A stretch of 39,066 bases of DNA from Hyphomicrobiales bacterium (GTDB lineage Bacteria > Pseudomonadota > Alphaproteobacteria > Rhizobiales > Xanthobacteraceae), in the NCBI GenBank assembly GCA_003152455.1, contig PMAF01000238.1:767-39832 (forward strand). Reading direction: 5' to 3'. Shown here in pieces: positions 22,750 to 31,354 of the stretch. Both the position numbers and the translations under genes were made by a program. The number at the start of each line of letters is the position of its first letter. Position 1 is the first letter of the stretch. The notes beneath the pieces are model-generated. The model had not been told where the DNA came from. It worked only from the letters and a program-made list of their open reading frames with translations, and ran no database searches.

Positions 22750-23583
22750 GTGCCCCGCCATCTGGTTTGCCTCACCTTCGATTTCGACACCCAGTCCGGC
22801 TTCATCGCCCGCGGCATGACCACGCCGACGCCGCTGTCGCGCGGCGAATTCGGCGCCATGGCGTCGCAGCGGATTTTCGGCTTCCTCAAATCGCACGGCA
22901 TCGGCGCGACCTGGTTCATTCCCGGTTTCACCCTCGAAAGCTGGCCGCGCGAATGCGAGGCGGTAGTCGCGGGCGGCCACGAGGTCGCGCATCACAGTTG
23001 GGCGCATATTCCGCCGGCGACCCAGAGCCGCGCCGAGGAGGAAGCCGACCTGGTGCGCGCCAACGACGCCATCGCGCGCCTCACCGGGCGCAAGGCGCGC
23101 GGCTACCGCTCGCCGTCATGGGATCTGAGCGAGCACACCATCGACCTGCTGTTGCAGCACGGCTTCAAATACGATTCCAGCCTGATGGGGTCCGACTACC
23201 TGCCCTATCGCGCGCGGCGCGGCGACGCCGCCAAGCTCGGCGAACCGTTCCACTTCGGTGAGCCGACTTCGCTGATCGAGATGCCGATTAGCTGGTCGCT
23301 CGACGACTACCCGCATTTCGAATTCGTGCGGACCGCTTCCACCATCCTGCCCGGCTTGCAGCCGGCGCGCGCGGTGATGGAAAGCTGGCTCGACGAATTT
23401 CTCTACATGAAGAAGTCGGTGGACTGGGGCGTGCTCACTTACACCATGCACCCGTTCGTGATCGGGCGCGGCTACCGCATGCTGGCGCTCGAAGGCCTGG
23501 TCGAGCGGCTGGGCAAGGAGGGCGCGGTGTTCGTGACCATGGAAGAAGCCGCGCGCGAGGCCGAGACGCGTCTAGCCAGATAA
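22750..23583 (+). CDS. Polysaccharide deacetylase-family hydrolase
   Basis: 277 residues with the NodB-type metal-hydrolase fold. It shows TFDFD near residue 10 (catalytic base and metal Asp), GHEVAHHSWAH (metal-binding histidines, about 75-85), GYRSPSWD and a late TMHP motif. There is no signal peptide, and it resembles the cytoplasmic PuuE/allantoinase-like branch, which hydrolyses amides of small molecules rather than chitin. A ring-opening or deamidation step in a catabolic pathway is a fair guess. The GTG start has AGG upstream. The stop abuts that of the convergent gamma-glutamyltransferase gene with no spacer (TAA directly followed by TCA). Confidence 0.87.
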   Translation: MPRHLVCLTFDFDTQSGFIARGMTTPTPLSRGEFGAMASQRIFGFLKSHGIGATWFIPGFTLESWPRECEAVVAGGHEVAHHSWAHIPPATQSRAEEEADLVRANDAIARLTGRKARGYRSPSWDLSEHTIDLLLQHGFKYDSSLMGSDYLPYRARRGDAAKLGEPFHFGEPTSLIEMPISWSLDDYPHFEFVRTASTILPGLQPARAVMESWLDEFLYMKKSVDWGVLTYTMHPFVIGRGYRMLALEGLVERLGKEGAVFVTMEEAAREAETRLAR

Positions 23584-25458
23584 TCACCGGCCGGCGGCGT
23601 AGCCCTGCATGCCGCGCGGGTTGGCGGCGGCGCGGCGGCGATTGCCGACGCGCGAGGCAGCCGTCAGCCGGCCTTCCGACCAGGGCGGACCGACTTCGAC
23701 CTCGTGGCCGCGCGCGCGCAATTCCTTGACGGTCGCCTCCGGCACGCGTGACTCGACGACCATCACACCGGGGCGGGCCATGCGCGGCCAGAACGACGAC
23801 GGGAAATGTTCGGAATGCCAGGCCGGTGCATCGATCGCCTCCTGCAAATTCATGCCGGCATGCACGTGGCGCAGGAACATCTGCGTGATCCACTGATCCT
23901 GCTGATCGCCGCCGGGCGAGCCCCAGGCGAGATACGGCTCGCCGTCGCGCAGCGCCATCGTCGGCGTCAATGTCGAGCGCGGGCGCTTGCCCGGCGCGAG
24001 CGCCGCCGGATGATCCTCATCCAGCCAGAACATCTGCGCGCGCGTGCCGAGACAGAAGCCGAGCTCGGGGATCGTCGGCGAGGAGTGCAGCCAGCCGCCC
24101 GAGGGCGTCGACGACACCATGTTGCCGTCGCGATCGATGATGTCGAAATGCACGGTGTCGCCGGGGATCGCGCCGGCGCGTGCGCGCTGCGCGGCGGCAT
24201 CAGGCAGCCGATTTTCATCATGCGTCCAGTCGATGCGGCCGACCGTAGGCTCGCCCGCGCCAGAGCTCGCGACCGCTGCACGCGCGCCTTCGGCCACGCG
24301 CACGTCGAGCGTCTTGCCGAAGCCCGCCACGGTTCCGGGGCGCAGTTCCAGCGAGGCGCGTTCGGTGATCAATTTCCGGCGCTCGTCGTTGTAAGCATCC
24401 GACAGCAGCACATCGACCGGCACCTGCACGAATTTCGGGTCGCCGTAGAACGTATCGCGGTCGGCGAAGGCGAGCTTAGTCGCCTCGATCTGCAAATGAA
24501 TGAATTCCGCGCTCGTGGGAGCGAGTGCATCGAGGTCATAACCTTTGAGCAGAGCGAGCGTCTGCAAGGTGACCAGCCCTTGCGTCCACGGCCCCGGCTT
24601 CATCACCGTGTAGCGGCCGTAATCGTAAGCGATCGGCGGCTCGACGGACGCCTGCCAGCCGGCCATATCCTGACCGTTGAGCACGCCGCGATGACGCTTG
24701 CCCGAGGTATCCATGACCTCCTGCGTGCGGCAGAAGCGGTCGATCGCGTCGGCGACGAAGCCTTGCGACCAGGATTTCCGCGCGCGCTCGATCTCCGCTT
24801 CGCGATTGCCGCCGCCGTTTTGCGCCTCGCGCAAGATGCGTTCGTAAGTCGCGGCCATCTTCGCATTGGTGAAGATGGCGCCGGGCACCGGTACTTTGCC
24901 GTCCGGCATATAAAGTGCGGCGGAGGTCGGCCAATGATCGCGGAACTGGTCCTTGACCGTGTCGATGGTGGCGCAGATGCGCTCGACCAGCGGGTAGCCG
25001 TTTTTGGCGTAGCCGATCGCCGGCGAGAGCACGTCGGCAAGCCGCATGGTGCCGTAATCGCGCAGCAGCGTCATCCAGGTGTCGAAGGTGCCGGGGATGC
25101 AGGCGGCCAGAAGCCCGGTGCCGGGGATGAGATCGAGGCCCAGTTCGTCGCGGTAGTGTTTGATCGTGGCGCCGGCGGGCGCCGGGCCCTGACCGCAGAT
25201 CACTTCGTTCTTGCCGCGCCGTACGTCATGCAAGATCACCGGCACGTCGCCGCCCGGCCCGTTGAGGTGCGGCTCGACCACCTGCAGCGTGAAGGCGGTC
25301 GCCGCCGCGGCGTCGAAGGCGTTGCCGCCCTTTTCCAGCGTCGCCATGCCGACGGCGGTCGCGATCCAGTGGGTCGAGGCGACGACGCCGAAAGTGCCTT
25401 CGATTTCCGGGCGGGTGGTGAATGGATTGGGATTGATATTGGAAGGGCGAGCGGGCAT
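23584..25458 (-). CDS. Gamma-glutamyltransferase-family Ntn hydrolase without signal peptide
   Basis: 624 residues. The family is made as a precursor that cleaves itself before a threonine, which becomes the nucleophile; here that is Thr435 in PGDTVHFDI, followed by the conserved STPSGGW loop (450-456) and RPRSTLTPT. The N-terminal half has GGNAFDAAAATAFTLQVVEPH. Typical enzymes cleave glutathione and gamma-glutamyl peptides in the periplasm, but no signal peptide is present, so this one probably acts in the cytoplasm. It lies 44 bases after the last ABC-transporter gene, so it may process an imported gamma-glutamyl compound. Acylase or oxamate-hydrolase-like activity is an alternative. Confidence 0.9.
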   Translation of the reverse strand: MPARPSNINPNPFTTRPEIEGTFGVVASTHWIATAVGMATLEKGGNAFDAAAATAFTLQVVEPHLNGPGGDVPVILHDVRRGKNEVICGQGPAPAGATIKHYRDELGLDLIPGTGLLAACIPGTFDTWMTLLRDYGTMRLADVLSPAIGYAKNGYPLVERICATIDTVKDQFRDHWPTSAALYMPDGKVPVPGAIFTNAKMAATYERILREAQNGGGNREAEIERARKSWSQGFVADAIDRFCRTQEVMDTSGKRHRGVLNGQDMAGWQASVEPPIAYDYGRYTVMKPGPWTQGLVTLQTLALLKGYDLDALAPTSAEFIHLQIEATKLAFADRDTFYGDPKFVQVPVDVLLSDAYNDERRKLITERASLELRPGTVAGFGKTLDVRVAEGARAAVASSGAGEPTVGRIDWTHDENRLPDAAAQRARAGAIPGDTVHFDIIDRDGNMVSSTPSGGWLHSSPTIPELGFCLGTRAQMFWLDEDHPAALAPGKRPRSTLTPTMALRDGEPYLAWGSPGGDQQDQWITQMFLRHVHAGMNLQEAIDAPAWHSEHFPSSFWPRMARPGVMVVESRVPEATVKELRARGHEVEVGPPWSEGRLTAASRVGNRRRAAANPRGMQGYAAGR

Positions 25459-25502
25459 TGCGGCTCCGTTTTGCTGCCGTCATTTGTAACAGAGATATCG
25501 CC

Positions 25503-26480
25503 CTAGCGCAGGTGGCAAGCGACCAGTTGCCCAGGCTTCACTTCGCGCAACAGTGGCGTTTCCGACCGGCAGCGGTCGAACACATAGGGGCAGCGGGTGT
25601 GGAAATGGCAGCCCGACGGCGGCGTGATCGGGCTCGGCACGTCGCCCTGCAGCACGCGCATCTGCCGCTTCACCTTTGGATCGGGCACCGGCACCGCCAG
25701 CAGCAGCGACTCGGTGTAGGGATGCAGCGCCTTCGTGAACAGCGTGCGCTTGTCGGTGTATTCGACGATTCGGCCGAGATACATGACCGCGATATGGTGG
25801 CTGATGTGTTCGACCACCGCCAGATTGTGCGAGATGAACAGATAGGCCAGCCCCATGTCGCGCTGCAGGTCCATCATTAGGTTGAGCACTTGCGCCTGGA
25901 TCGAGACGTCGAGCGCGGATACCGGCTCGTCGCCGACGATCAGTTTCGGCTGCAGCGCGAGCGCGCGCGCGATGCCGATGCGCTGGCGCTGGCCGCCGGA
26001 GAACTGGTGCGGATAATTGTCCATCTGCGCCTTGCGCAGGCCGACGCGGTCGAACAATTCGGCCACGCGCTTTCTCACGTCGCCGCCGCGCGCGGTGCCA
26101 TGCACGCGCATCGGCTCGGCCACGATGTCGCCCGCGGACATGCGCGGGTCGAGCGAGGAAAACGGATCCTGGAAGATGATCTGCATCTGCCGGCGGTAGG
26201 GCCGCAACTCGGTCTTGCTCAAATGCGTGATATCGCGGCCGTCGATCTCGATGTGGCCTGCGGTCGGCTCGATCAGCCGCAGCACGGTACGGCCGACCGT
26301 GGATTTGCCGCAGCCGGATTCGCCGACCAGGCCGAGCGTCTCGCCGGCGGCAATCGAGAAGCTGACGCCGTCGACGGCGAACACGGTGCCGCCGGCGCGC
26401 TGCAACAGACCCTTGCGGATCGGGAAATGCTTCTTGAGGTCGCGTACCGCGAGCATGGCCGGGGCGGATGCATCAGCCAT
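25503..26480 (-). CDS. Peptide-type ABC transporter ATP-binding protein (DppF/OppF-like)
   Basis: 325 residues: Walker [10 protein letters not shown], signature SGGQRQR, Walker [13 protein letters not shown], and the C-terminal oligopeptide/dipeptide extension with CHFHTRCPY and further cysteines. It powers uptake together with the adjacent ATPase. ATG at 26480 was chosen over a longer frame because it overlaps the DppD-like stop by eight bases and immediately precedes the conserved N-terminus. Fourth cistron after the binding protein. Confidence 0.94.
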   Translation of the reverse strand: MADASAPAMLAVRDLKKHFPIRKGLLQRAGGTVFAVDGVSFSIAAGETLGLVGESGCGKSTVGRTVLRLIEPTAGHIEIDGRDITHLSKTELRPYRRQMQIIFQDPFSSLDPRMSAGDIVAEPMRVHGTARGGDVRKRVAELFDRVGLRKAQMDNYPHQFSGGQRQRIGIARALALQPKLIVGDEPVSALDVSIQAQVLNLMMDLQRDMGLAYLFISHNLAVVEHISHHIAVMYLGRIVEYTDKRTLFTKALHPYTESLLLAVPVPDPKVKRQMRVLQGDVPSPITPPSGCHFHTRCPYVFDRCRSETPLLREVKPGQLVACHLR

Positions 26481-27543
26481 CGCGGTCACCGAATAGCTCC
26501 GTGGAACGCCAGCACGCCGCCCAATGGCGCGGCCGTTTTTCCTCGTAGGCCGGATATTCACGGCGGCAGCGATCCTCGGCATGCGCACAGCGCGGCGCAA
26601 ACACGCAGCCGGCCGGCAGGTTGGTCAAGGCCGGCACCATGCCGGGGATTTCCTGCAGGCGGCCGGATGCGCCCGCTTCCTCGCCGCGCATCAGGTCGAG
26701 CCGCGGGATCGAGGCCATCAGCCCGTGCGTATAGGGATGCTGCGGCCGGGCGAACAGTTCGTCGACCGGCGCTTCCTCGACCTTGCGCCCGGCATACATG
26801 ACGATGACGCGCTGTGCGGTCTCGGCCACCACGCCGAGATCGTGGGTGATCAGGATGATGGCGGTGCCGAGCTTGCGCTGCAGATCCAGGATAATGTCGA
26901 GGATCTGCGCCTGGATGGTGACGTCGAGCGCGGTGGTCGGCTCGTCGGCGATCAGCACTTTCGGATTGCAGGCCAGCGCCATGGCGATCATGGCGCGCTG
27001 GCGCATGCCGCCGGACAGTTGATGGGGATATTCCCTGGCGCGCTGTTCCGGTTCCGGAATGCGGGCGAGGCGCAGCATGTCGATCGACTTCTCGCGCGCC
27101 TGCTGGCGGTTGATCGGCTCATGCAGCAGCAGCACTTCGGCAATCTGGCTGCCGATGGTGAGCACCGGATTGAGCGACGTCATCGGCTCCTGGAAGATCA
27201 TCGCCATGTCCTTGCCGCGCACGCCGCGCATCGCCTCGTCGCTGAGCGTGAGCAGATCGACGCCGGCGAGCTTGATCGAGCCGCCGGCGATGCGGCCGGG
27301 CGGATCGGGCACGAGTCTCATAAGCGAGAGCGCGGTGATGCTCTTGCCGCAGCCGGATTCGCCGACGATCGCCAAGGTCTCGTGCGGCGCCAGCGCGAAG
27401 CTGACGCCGTCCACGGCTTTCACCACGCCGTGGCGCAGGTCGAAATAGGTCCGCAATCCGTCGACTTCGAGCAGCGGCGCCTCATTCGAAATATCGGCCG
27501 GCGCCGGCGTTCCCATCTCGCGCTCGCTGGTCGTCATGGTCAT
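26473..27543 (-). CDS. Peptide-type ABC transporter ATP-binding protein (DppD/OppD-like)
   Basis: 356 residues with Walker [11 protein letters not shown], the [11 protein letters not shown]-loop, signature SGGMRQR, Walker [13 protein letters not shown], and the family C-terminal extension ([14 protein letters not shown]). It forms the ATPase heterodimer with the DppF-like protein. The start is three bases from the stop of the permease gene and the stop overlaps the next ATPase start, so all are translated from one message. Confidence 0.94.
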   Translation of the reverse strand: MTMTTSEREMGTPAPADISNEAPLLEVDGLRTYFDLRHGVVKAVDGVSFALAPHETLAIVGESGCGKSITALSLMRLVPDPPGRIAGGSIKLAGVDLLTLSDEAMRGVRGKDMAMIFQEPMTSLNPVLTIGSQIAEVLLLHEPINRQQAREKSIDMLRLARIPEPEQRAREYPHQLSGGMRQRAMIAMALACNPKVLIADEPTTALDVTIQAQILDIILDLQRKLGTAIILITHDLGVVAETAQRVIVMYAGRKVEEAPVDELFARPQHPYTHGLMASIPRLDLMRGEEAGASGRLQEIPGMVPALTNLPAGCVFAPRCAHAEDRCRREYPAYEEKRPRHWAACWRSTELFGDRDG

Positions 27544-27546
27544 GGA

Positions 27547-28437
27547 TCAGTTACGCAGCCGCGGGTCGAGGATGTCGCGCAGCGCATCGCCGAACAAATT
27601 GGTACCGAACACCGCGAGGCTGATGGCGACGCCCGGGAAGATCACCAGCCACGGCGCGGTGTGCATGTATTCGGCGGCGGATTCCGACAGCATGCGGCCC
27701 CAGGATGGATGCGGCTCGGGCACGCCTAGCCCCAGAAACGACAACGACGCTTCGGTCAGGATTGCCGCGCCGAGCTGCGCGGTCGCGATCACGATCAGCG
27801 GCGCCAGCGTATTGGGCAGCACATGGCGGACCGCGATGCGGAACTCGCTCATGCCGACGGCGCGCGCCGCCTCGACGAACGGCTGTTCGCGCAACGTTAG
27901 GGTGTTGGAGCGGATGACGCGCGCGGTATAGGGGATGAGCGGGATCGCAATGGCGAGGATGGTGTTGTCGAGCGCCGGTCCGAGCGCCGCGGCCATCACC
28001 AGCGCCAGCACCAAGAGCGGCACCGATTGCAGCACGTCGACGATGCGCTGGATCACCAGGTCGACCCAGCCGCCGATATAGCCCGAGGCGAGACCCAGCG
28101 CGACGCCGAACACGCAACCGAGGAAGGTCGAGCCCAAGCCCACCGCGAGCGAGATGCGCGCGCCGTAGACGATACGGCTGTAGATATCGCGGCCCATCTG
28201 ATCGGTACCCAGCCAATGCGCGTGGCTCGGCTGCACCAGCGTGATGAGAGAATTGGTCTTGATCGGGTCGTAGGACGTAATGAGGTCGGCGAAGATCGCG
28301 GCGAATACGAACACCGCCATGATCGCGGCGCCGACCACGCCCAGCGGATGCGCGGCGGCGTGATAACGGATCTTCGACCACACGCTTTCCGCGCGGACGA
28401 TATCCGCAGGCCCCGGAACGATGTCGATGCTCGCCAT
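27547..28437 (-). CDS. Peptide-type ABC transporter permease (DppC-like)
   Basis: 296 residues, inner-membrane permease with about six hydrophobic helices. The N-terminal cytoplasmic part is followed by the first membrane helix (GVVGAAIMAVFVFAAIFADL) and the DPIKTN and LGTDQMGRDIYSRI segment typical of DppC/OppC. The EAA loop that contacts the ATPases is present (EAARAVGMSEFRIAVRHVLPN). The substrate cannot be deduced from permeases of this class. A conserved Hyphomicrobiales palindromic repeat separates it from the DppB-like gene. Confidence 0.93.
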   Translation of the reverse strand: MASIDIVPGPADIVRAESVWSKIRYHAAAHPLGVVGAAIMAVFVFAAIFADLITSYDPIKTNSLITLVQPSHAHWLGTDQMGRDIYSRIVYGARISLAVGLGSTFLGCVFGVALGLASGYIGGWVDLVIQRIVDVLQSVPLLVLALVMAAALGPALDNTILAIAIPLIPYTARVIRSNTLTLREQPFVEAARAVGMSEFRIAVRHVLPNTLAPLIVIATAQLGAAILTEASLSFLGLGVPEPHPSWGRMLSESAAEYMHTAPWLVIFPGVAISLAVFGTNLFGDALRDILDPRLRN

Positions 28438-28454
28438 TAATGCGCTCTCTTTTG

Positions 28455-28503
28455 GCGCATGATCTTTTCCGAAAACCGGTTCCCACTTTTCGGGATCATG
28501 CGC
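28455..28503. repeat. 49-bp palindromic Hyphomicrobiales intergenic repeat
   Basis: Outer arms GCGCATGATC (28455-28464) and GATCATGCGC (28494-28503) are perfect inverse complements. Inner arms CCGAAAA and TTTTCGG flank a CCGGTTCCCAC centre. This is a short element widespread between genes in Rhizobium, Mesorhizobium and Bradyrhizobium relatives. It occupies most of the 73-base gap between the two permease genes and may affect mRNA processing between them. No other copy seen in the window. Confidence 0.85.
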
Positions 28504-28510
28504 GCTCCCG

Positions 28511-29455
28511 TCATGAATACTTGATACGCGGATCGAGCACCGCGTAGAGCAGGTCGACCAGGAAGTTGATCGACACCGCGACCACGGCGATGAACATCAC
28601 CAGGTTCTGCACGATCGGATAATCGCGCCAGCGGATCGCCTCGACTAGGAAGCGCCCGACGCCCGGAATATTGAACACCGTTTCGGTCACGATCAGGCCC
28701 CCCATCAGGAAGGCAGCCTCGAGGCCGATCACGGTGACGACCGGAAGTATCGCGTTGCGCAGGGCATGGTGATAGTTGACCGTGGAGTCGGAGGCGCCCT
28801 TCGCGCGCGCCGTCCGGATGTAATCCTGCCGCAGCACTTCCAGCATCGACGAGCGCGTCAGCCGCATGACCAGCGCGGACGAGCGAAAGCCCACCGCGGC
28901 CGCAGGCACGCTATAGAGCCACAAATTGTTCCAAAATCCGTGCGGCGGATCGGTATAGATCGGAATCGTGCCGAAGAATTTGACGAACGCCATCAGGATC
29001 AGCAGACCGAGCCAGAAGGCCGGCATCGACAGCCCGCTCAGGCTGATCACCCGCAATACGTAATCAAGCCCGGAGTTTTGCTTGACCGCGCTGATCACGC
29101 CGAGCGGAACGCCGAACAGAATCGCAAACGTCAGCGCCAATCCGGCAAGCTTGGCGGTGATCGGGATGCGCGGCAGAATCTCTTGCAGCGCTGGCTTTTC
29201 CGACACGTAGGAATAGCCGAGATCGCCGTGCGCCAGGCCGCCGATCCAGTGTGCGTATTGCACGACGATCGGCTTATCTAGCCCCAATTCCGTTTCCAGC
29301 TTGCCCTTCTCGGCGGTGTCGATCATCCCGGCCGCGTCGAACAGAATGTCCGCGATATTGCCGGGCACCACCCGCAGCATCGTGAAGACCAGCACGGAAA
29401 TTCCGAATAGCGTCAGGAGCATCAAAAAGAAGCGCCTGATCAGATAACTCCCCAA
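28511..29455 (-). CDS. Peptide-type ABC transporter permease (DppB-like)
   Basis: 314 residues. First helix RFFLMLLTLFGISVLVFTML, then the periplasmic loop with GLDKPIVVQY, further helices and the EAA loop (RTARAKGASDSTVNYHHALRNAILP), ending in the DPRIKYS tail typical of DppB. Start codon is TTG, supported by a strong GGGAGG five bases upstream and by the conserved GSYLIRR start. It pairs with the DppC-like protein as the membrane channel. Confidence 0.92.
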   Translation of the reverse strand: MGSYLIRRFFLMLLTLFGISVLVFTMLRVVPGNIADILFDAAGMIDTAEKGKLETELGLDKPIVVQYAHWIGGLAHGDLGYSYVSEKPALQEILPRIPITAKLAGLALTFAILFGVPLGVISAVKQNSGLDYVLRVISLSGLSMPAFWLGLLILMAFVKFFGTIPIYTDPPHGFWNNLWLYSVPAAAVGFRSSALVMRLTRSSMLEVLRQDYIRTARAKGASDSTVNYHHALRNAILPVVTVIGLEAAFLMGGLIVTETVFNIPGVGRFLVEAIRWRDYPIVQNLVMFIAVVAVSINFLVDLLYAVLDPRIKYS

Positions 29456-29504
29456 CCTGACCTCCCGTCATGTGCGGGGAAAGACGCGCAAAGCCTCCCA
29501 AAGT

Positions 29505-29525
29505 CTGGCCGCCCCTCACGGCCAG
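29505..29525. terminator. Stem-loop between binding-protein and permease genes
   Basis: CTGGCCG (29505-29511) and CGGCCAG (29519-29525) form a 7-bp GC-rich stem with a 7-base loop. It lies 35 bases past the stop of the binding-protein gene in the direction of transcription. The T-run (29527-29531) follows on the plus strand, opposite to transcription, so on the minus strand this is more likely an mRNA-stabilising or partially terminating hairpin. Such hairpins commonly let the binding protein be made in excess over the membrane parts. Confidence 0.45.
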
Positions 29526-29559
29526 CTTTTTGGACGATCTTGCGCGCCGGGACTGGCGT

Positions 29560-31152
29560 TCACTTATCCAGCCAGATGTCCTCGTAGCGATAGCCGTTGT
29601 AGGCGCTGTTGCTCTCGATCGTCATGTTCTTGACGTAAGGCTTCCAGCAGGTGCCGGTACGGGCGTGGAACAGGATCGGCCGCGCGCCGTCCTCCTGAAT
29701 CTTCTTGTCGATTTCCCAGACCAGCTTTTTACGCTTCGCGAGATCGGTTTCGGCGGACTGCTGATCGAACAGCTTCTCCAGGTCCTTGTTGCAGTAATGC
29801 GTGTAGTTGCGCTCGGACCCGCAGGAGTAGTTCTCATAAAAGGCCTGGTCGGGATCGTCGATGCCATTTCCGGTGAGGTTGAGACCGACTGAATAGTCTT
29901 TGCGCGCCACCTTGGCGAACCAGGAACTGGATTCAACCGGGTCCAGTTCGGCGTCGATATAGATCTGCTTGAGCTGGTCGATCAGCACCACCGCGGGATC
30001 GCGATAGGTCGCGAGATTGCGCGTTGATACCTTGATCTTGAGCGGCTTGTCGGCGGAATAGCCGAGCTTGGTCATGATCGCGCGGGCTTCGTCGCGGTCT
30101 TTCTTCACATCGCCATAACCCGGAATGGTCTTGAGAATGTCGGGCGGCAGGCCCCATACGCCTTCCGGCGGCGGCAGCAACGAGCCGCCCTGGTCGCCTT
30201 GCCCCTGCAAGATGATGTCGATGAGCGCCTTGCGGTCGAGCGACAGCATCATGGCCTTGCGCAGTTCCCAATTGTTGAACGGCGGCGCCTCGAGATTGAC
30301 AATCAGATTGGTGTTGACATTGATCGGCTTGATCTCGCAGATCGCGGTCGGGTCCTCCGACTTGATGTCCTTCTCCAGCGCGACCGTCATCTCGGTCGGG
30401 AAAGTCATGTCCACTTTGCCGGCGACGAAGGCCAGCACCGCGGTCGCACGATTTTTGATGATGGTGTATTCGATGCCGTCGAGATACGGCAGGCCCTTTT
30501 TCCAGTAATCCGGATTCTTCACGAGTTTGATCGACTCGTTCTGCTTCATCTCGACGAACTTGAACGGGCCGGTGCCGATCGGATGCGTGCGCATCTGCGC
30601 GGCGGGAACGTGACAGGGGTAGATCGGCGTATAGCCGGACGCCAGCATCGCCAGCAGCGACGGCTGCGGCCGCTTGAGATGGAAGCTCACTTCAAAGTCG
30701 CCGTTGGTCGAGACGTCCGAAACGAATTCGTACCAATCCTTGCGCGGATTCTTGCGGAACTTGTCCTGCCCTTTGCCTTGCAGCAGGTCGAAGGTGCATT
30801 TCACGTCCTTTGCCGTGAACGGCACGCCGTCGTGCCATTTCACGCCCTCGCGCAGCTTGAAGGTGAGCGCGGTGTTGGCTTTGTCCCAAGCCCAGCTGGT
30901 CGCCAGCTCAGGCACGATGGTGTCGATGCTGGTCTGCGGCTTGTGCTGATCGTAGACGATCAGATTGTTGAAGATGGCCATCGCCGGCGCGTTGACCGAG
31001 AAGGTCGCCTCCTCGTGAATCGAGAGGCTCGGCGGCGTTTCGCGGTGATAGATTTTCAGAATGCCGCCGTGTTTCGGCTCCGCCGCGTTGGCATTGCAGA
31101 GTGTGAGGCTAGCGAGAATAGCGGTCGCCAACGCGACGAATTTCGTTCCCAT
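29560..31152 (-). CDS. Peptide-type ABC transporter substrate-binding protein (family 5, DppA-like)
   Basis: 530 residues with a Sec signal (hydrophobic residues 6-18, NANAAEP cleavage region), so periplasmic. Family-5 features: KHGGILKIY start, LATSWAWDKANTALTFKLREGVKWHDG, PIGTGPFKFVEM, and the AFYENYSCGSERNYTHYCNKDLEKLFDQQ segment near the C-terminus. This family binds di- and oligopeptides, glutathione, nickel-chelates, opines and sugars; the ligand is not predictable here. The ATG follows GGGGAGGAT. First gene of the transporter operon and divergent from the acyl-CoA dehydrogenase operon. Confidence 0.93.
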   Translation of the reverse strand: MGTKFVALATAILASLTLCNANAAEPKHGGILKIYHRETPPSLSIHEEATFSVNAPAMAIFNNLIVYDQHKPQTSIDTIVPELATSWAWDKANTALTFKLREGVKWHDGVPFTAKDVKCTFDLLQGKGQDKFRKNPRKDWYEFVSDVSTNGDFEVSFHLKRPQPSLLAMLASGYTPIYPCHVPAAQMRTHPIGTGPFKFVEMKQNESIKLVKNPDYWKKGLPYLDGIEYTIIKNRATAVLAFVAGKVDMTFPTEMTVALEKDIKSEDPTAICEIKPINVNTNLIVNLEAPPFNNWELRKAMMLSLDRKALIDIILQGQGDQGGSLLPPPEGVWGLPPDILKTIPGYGDVKKDRDEARAIMTKLGYSADKPLKIKVSTRNLATYRDPAVVLIDQLKQIYIDAELDPVESSSWFAKVARKDYSVGLNLTGNGIDDPDQAFYENYSCGSERNYTHYCNKDLEKLFDQQSAETDLAKRKKLVWEIDKKIQEDGARPILFHARTGTCWKPYVKNMTIESNSAYNGYRYEDIWLDK

Positions 31153-31223
31153 TGGATCCTCCCCGGAATGCATGACTGCCGCCACCACGACTGGCCGGCC
31201 GCCTGTTTCTTGCTTTTTGTGAC

Positions 31224-31248
31224 GGCAACGCTACCCGGTATGGTTGCC
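31224..31248. promoter_or_regulatory. 25-bp dyad operator candidate between transporter and acyl-CoA operons
   Basis: Twelve bases (GGCAACGCTACC, 31224-31235) and twelve bases (GGTATGGTTGCC, 31237-31248) are inverse complements at 10 of 12 positions around a single central C. With a one-base centre this is unlikely to be an RNA hairpin and looks like a protein-binding operator. It is in the 202-base divergent space, 72 bases from the binding-protein start and 107 from the acyl-CoA dehydrogenase start. No regulator gene is nearby. The rest of the gap shows no confident promoter. Confidence 0.5.
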
Positions 31249-31354
31249 CCGATCAACTCGACAAAAGTCCTTCCTGGCGGCGCCAAGTTGCCGCCGCTTG
31301 CCAACGATGCGGCCGCGCCGCACCATGGCGGGACGAGAAAGCCCGGGAGCGGCA

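Noticed and set aside
23806-25506. 566-codon plus-strand open frame antisense to the gamma-glutamyltransferase gene
   Set aside because: Arg/Asp/Val-rich translation with no recognisable domain; the opposite strand encodes a complete known family, and long antisense frames are expected at this GC content.
26524-27729. 401-codon plus-strand frame opposite the ABC ATPase gene
   Set aside because: Mirror frame of a conserved ATPase; no family resemblance.
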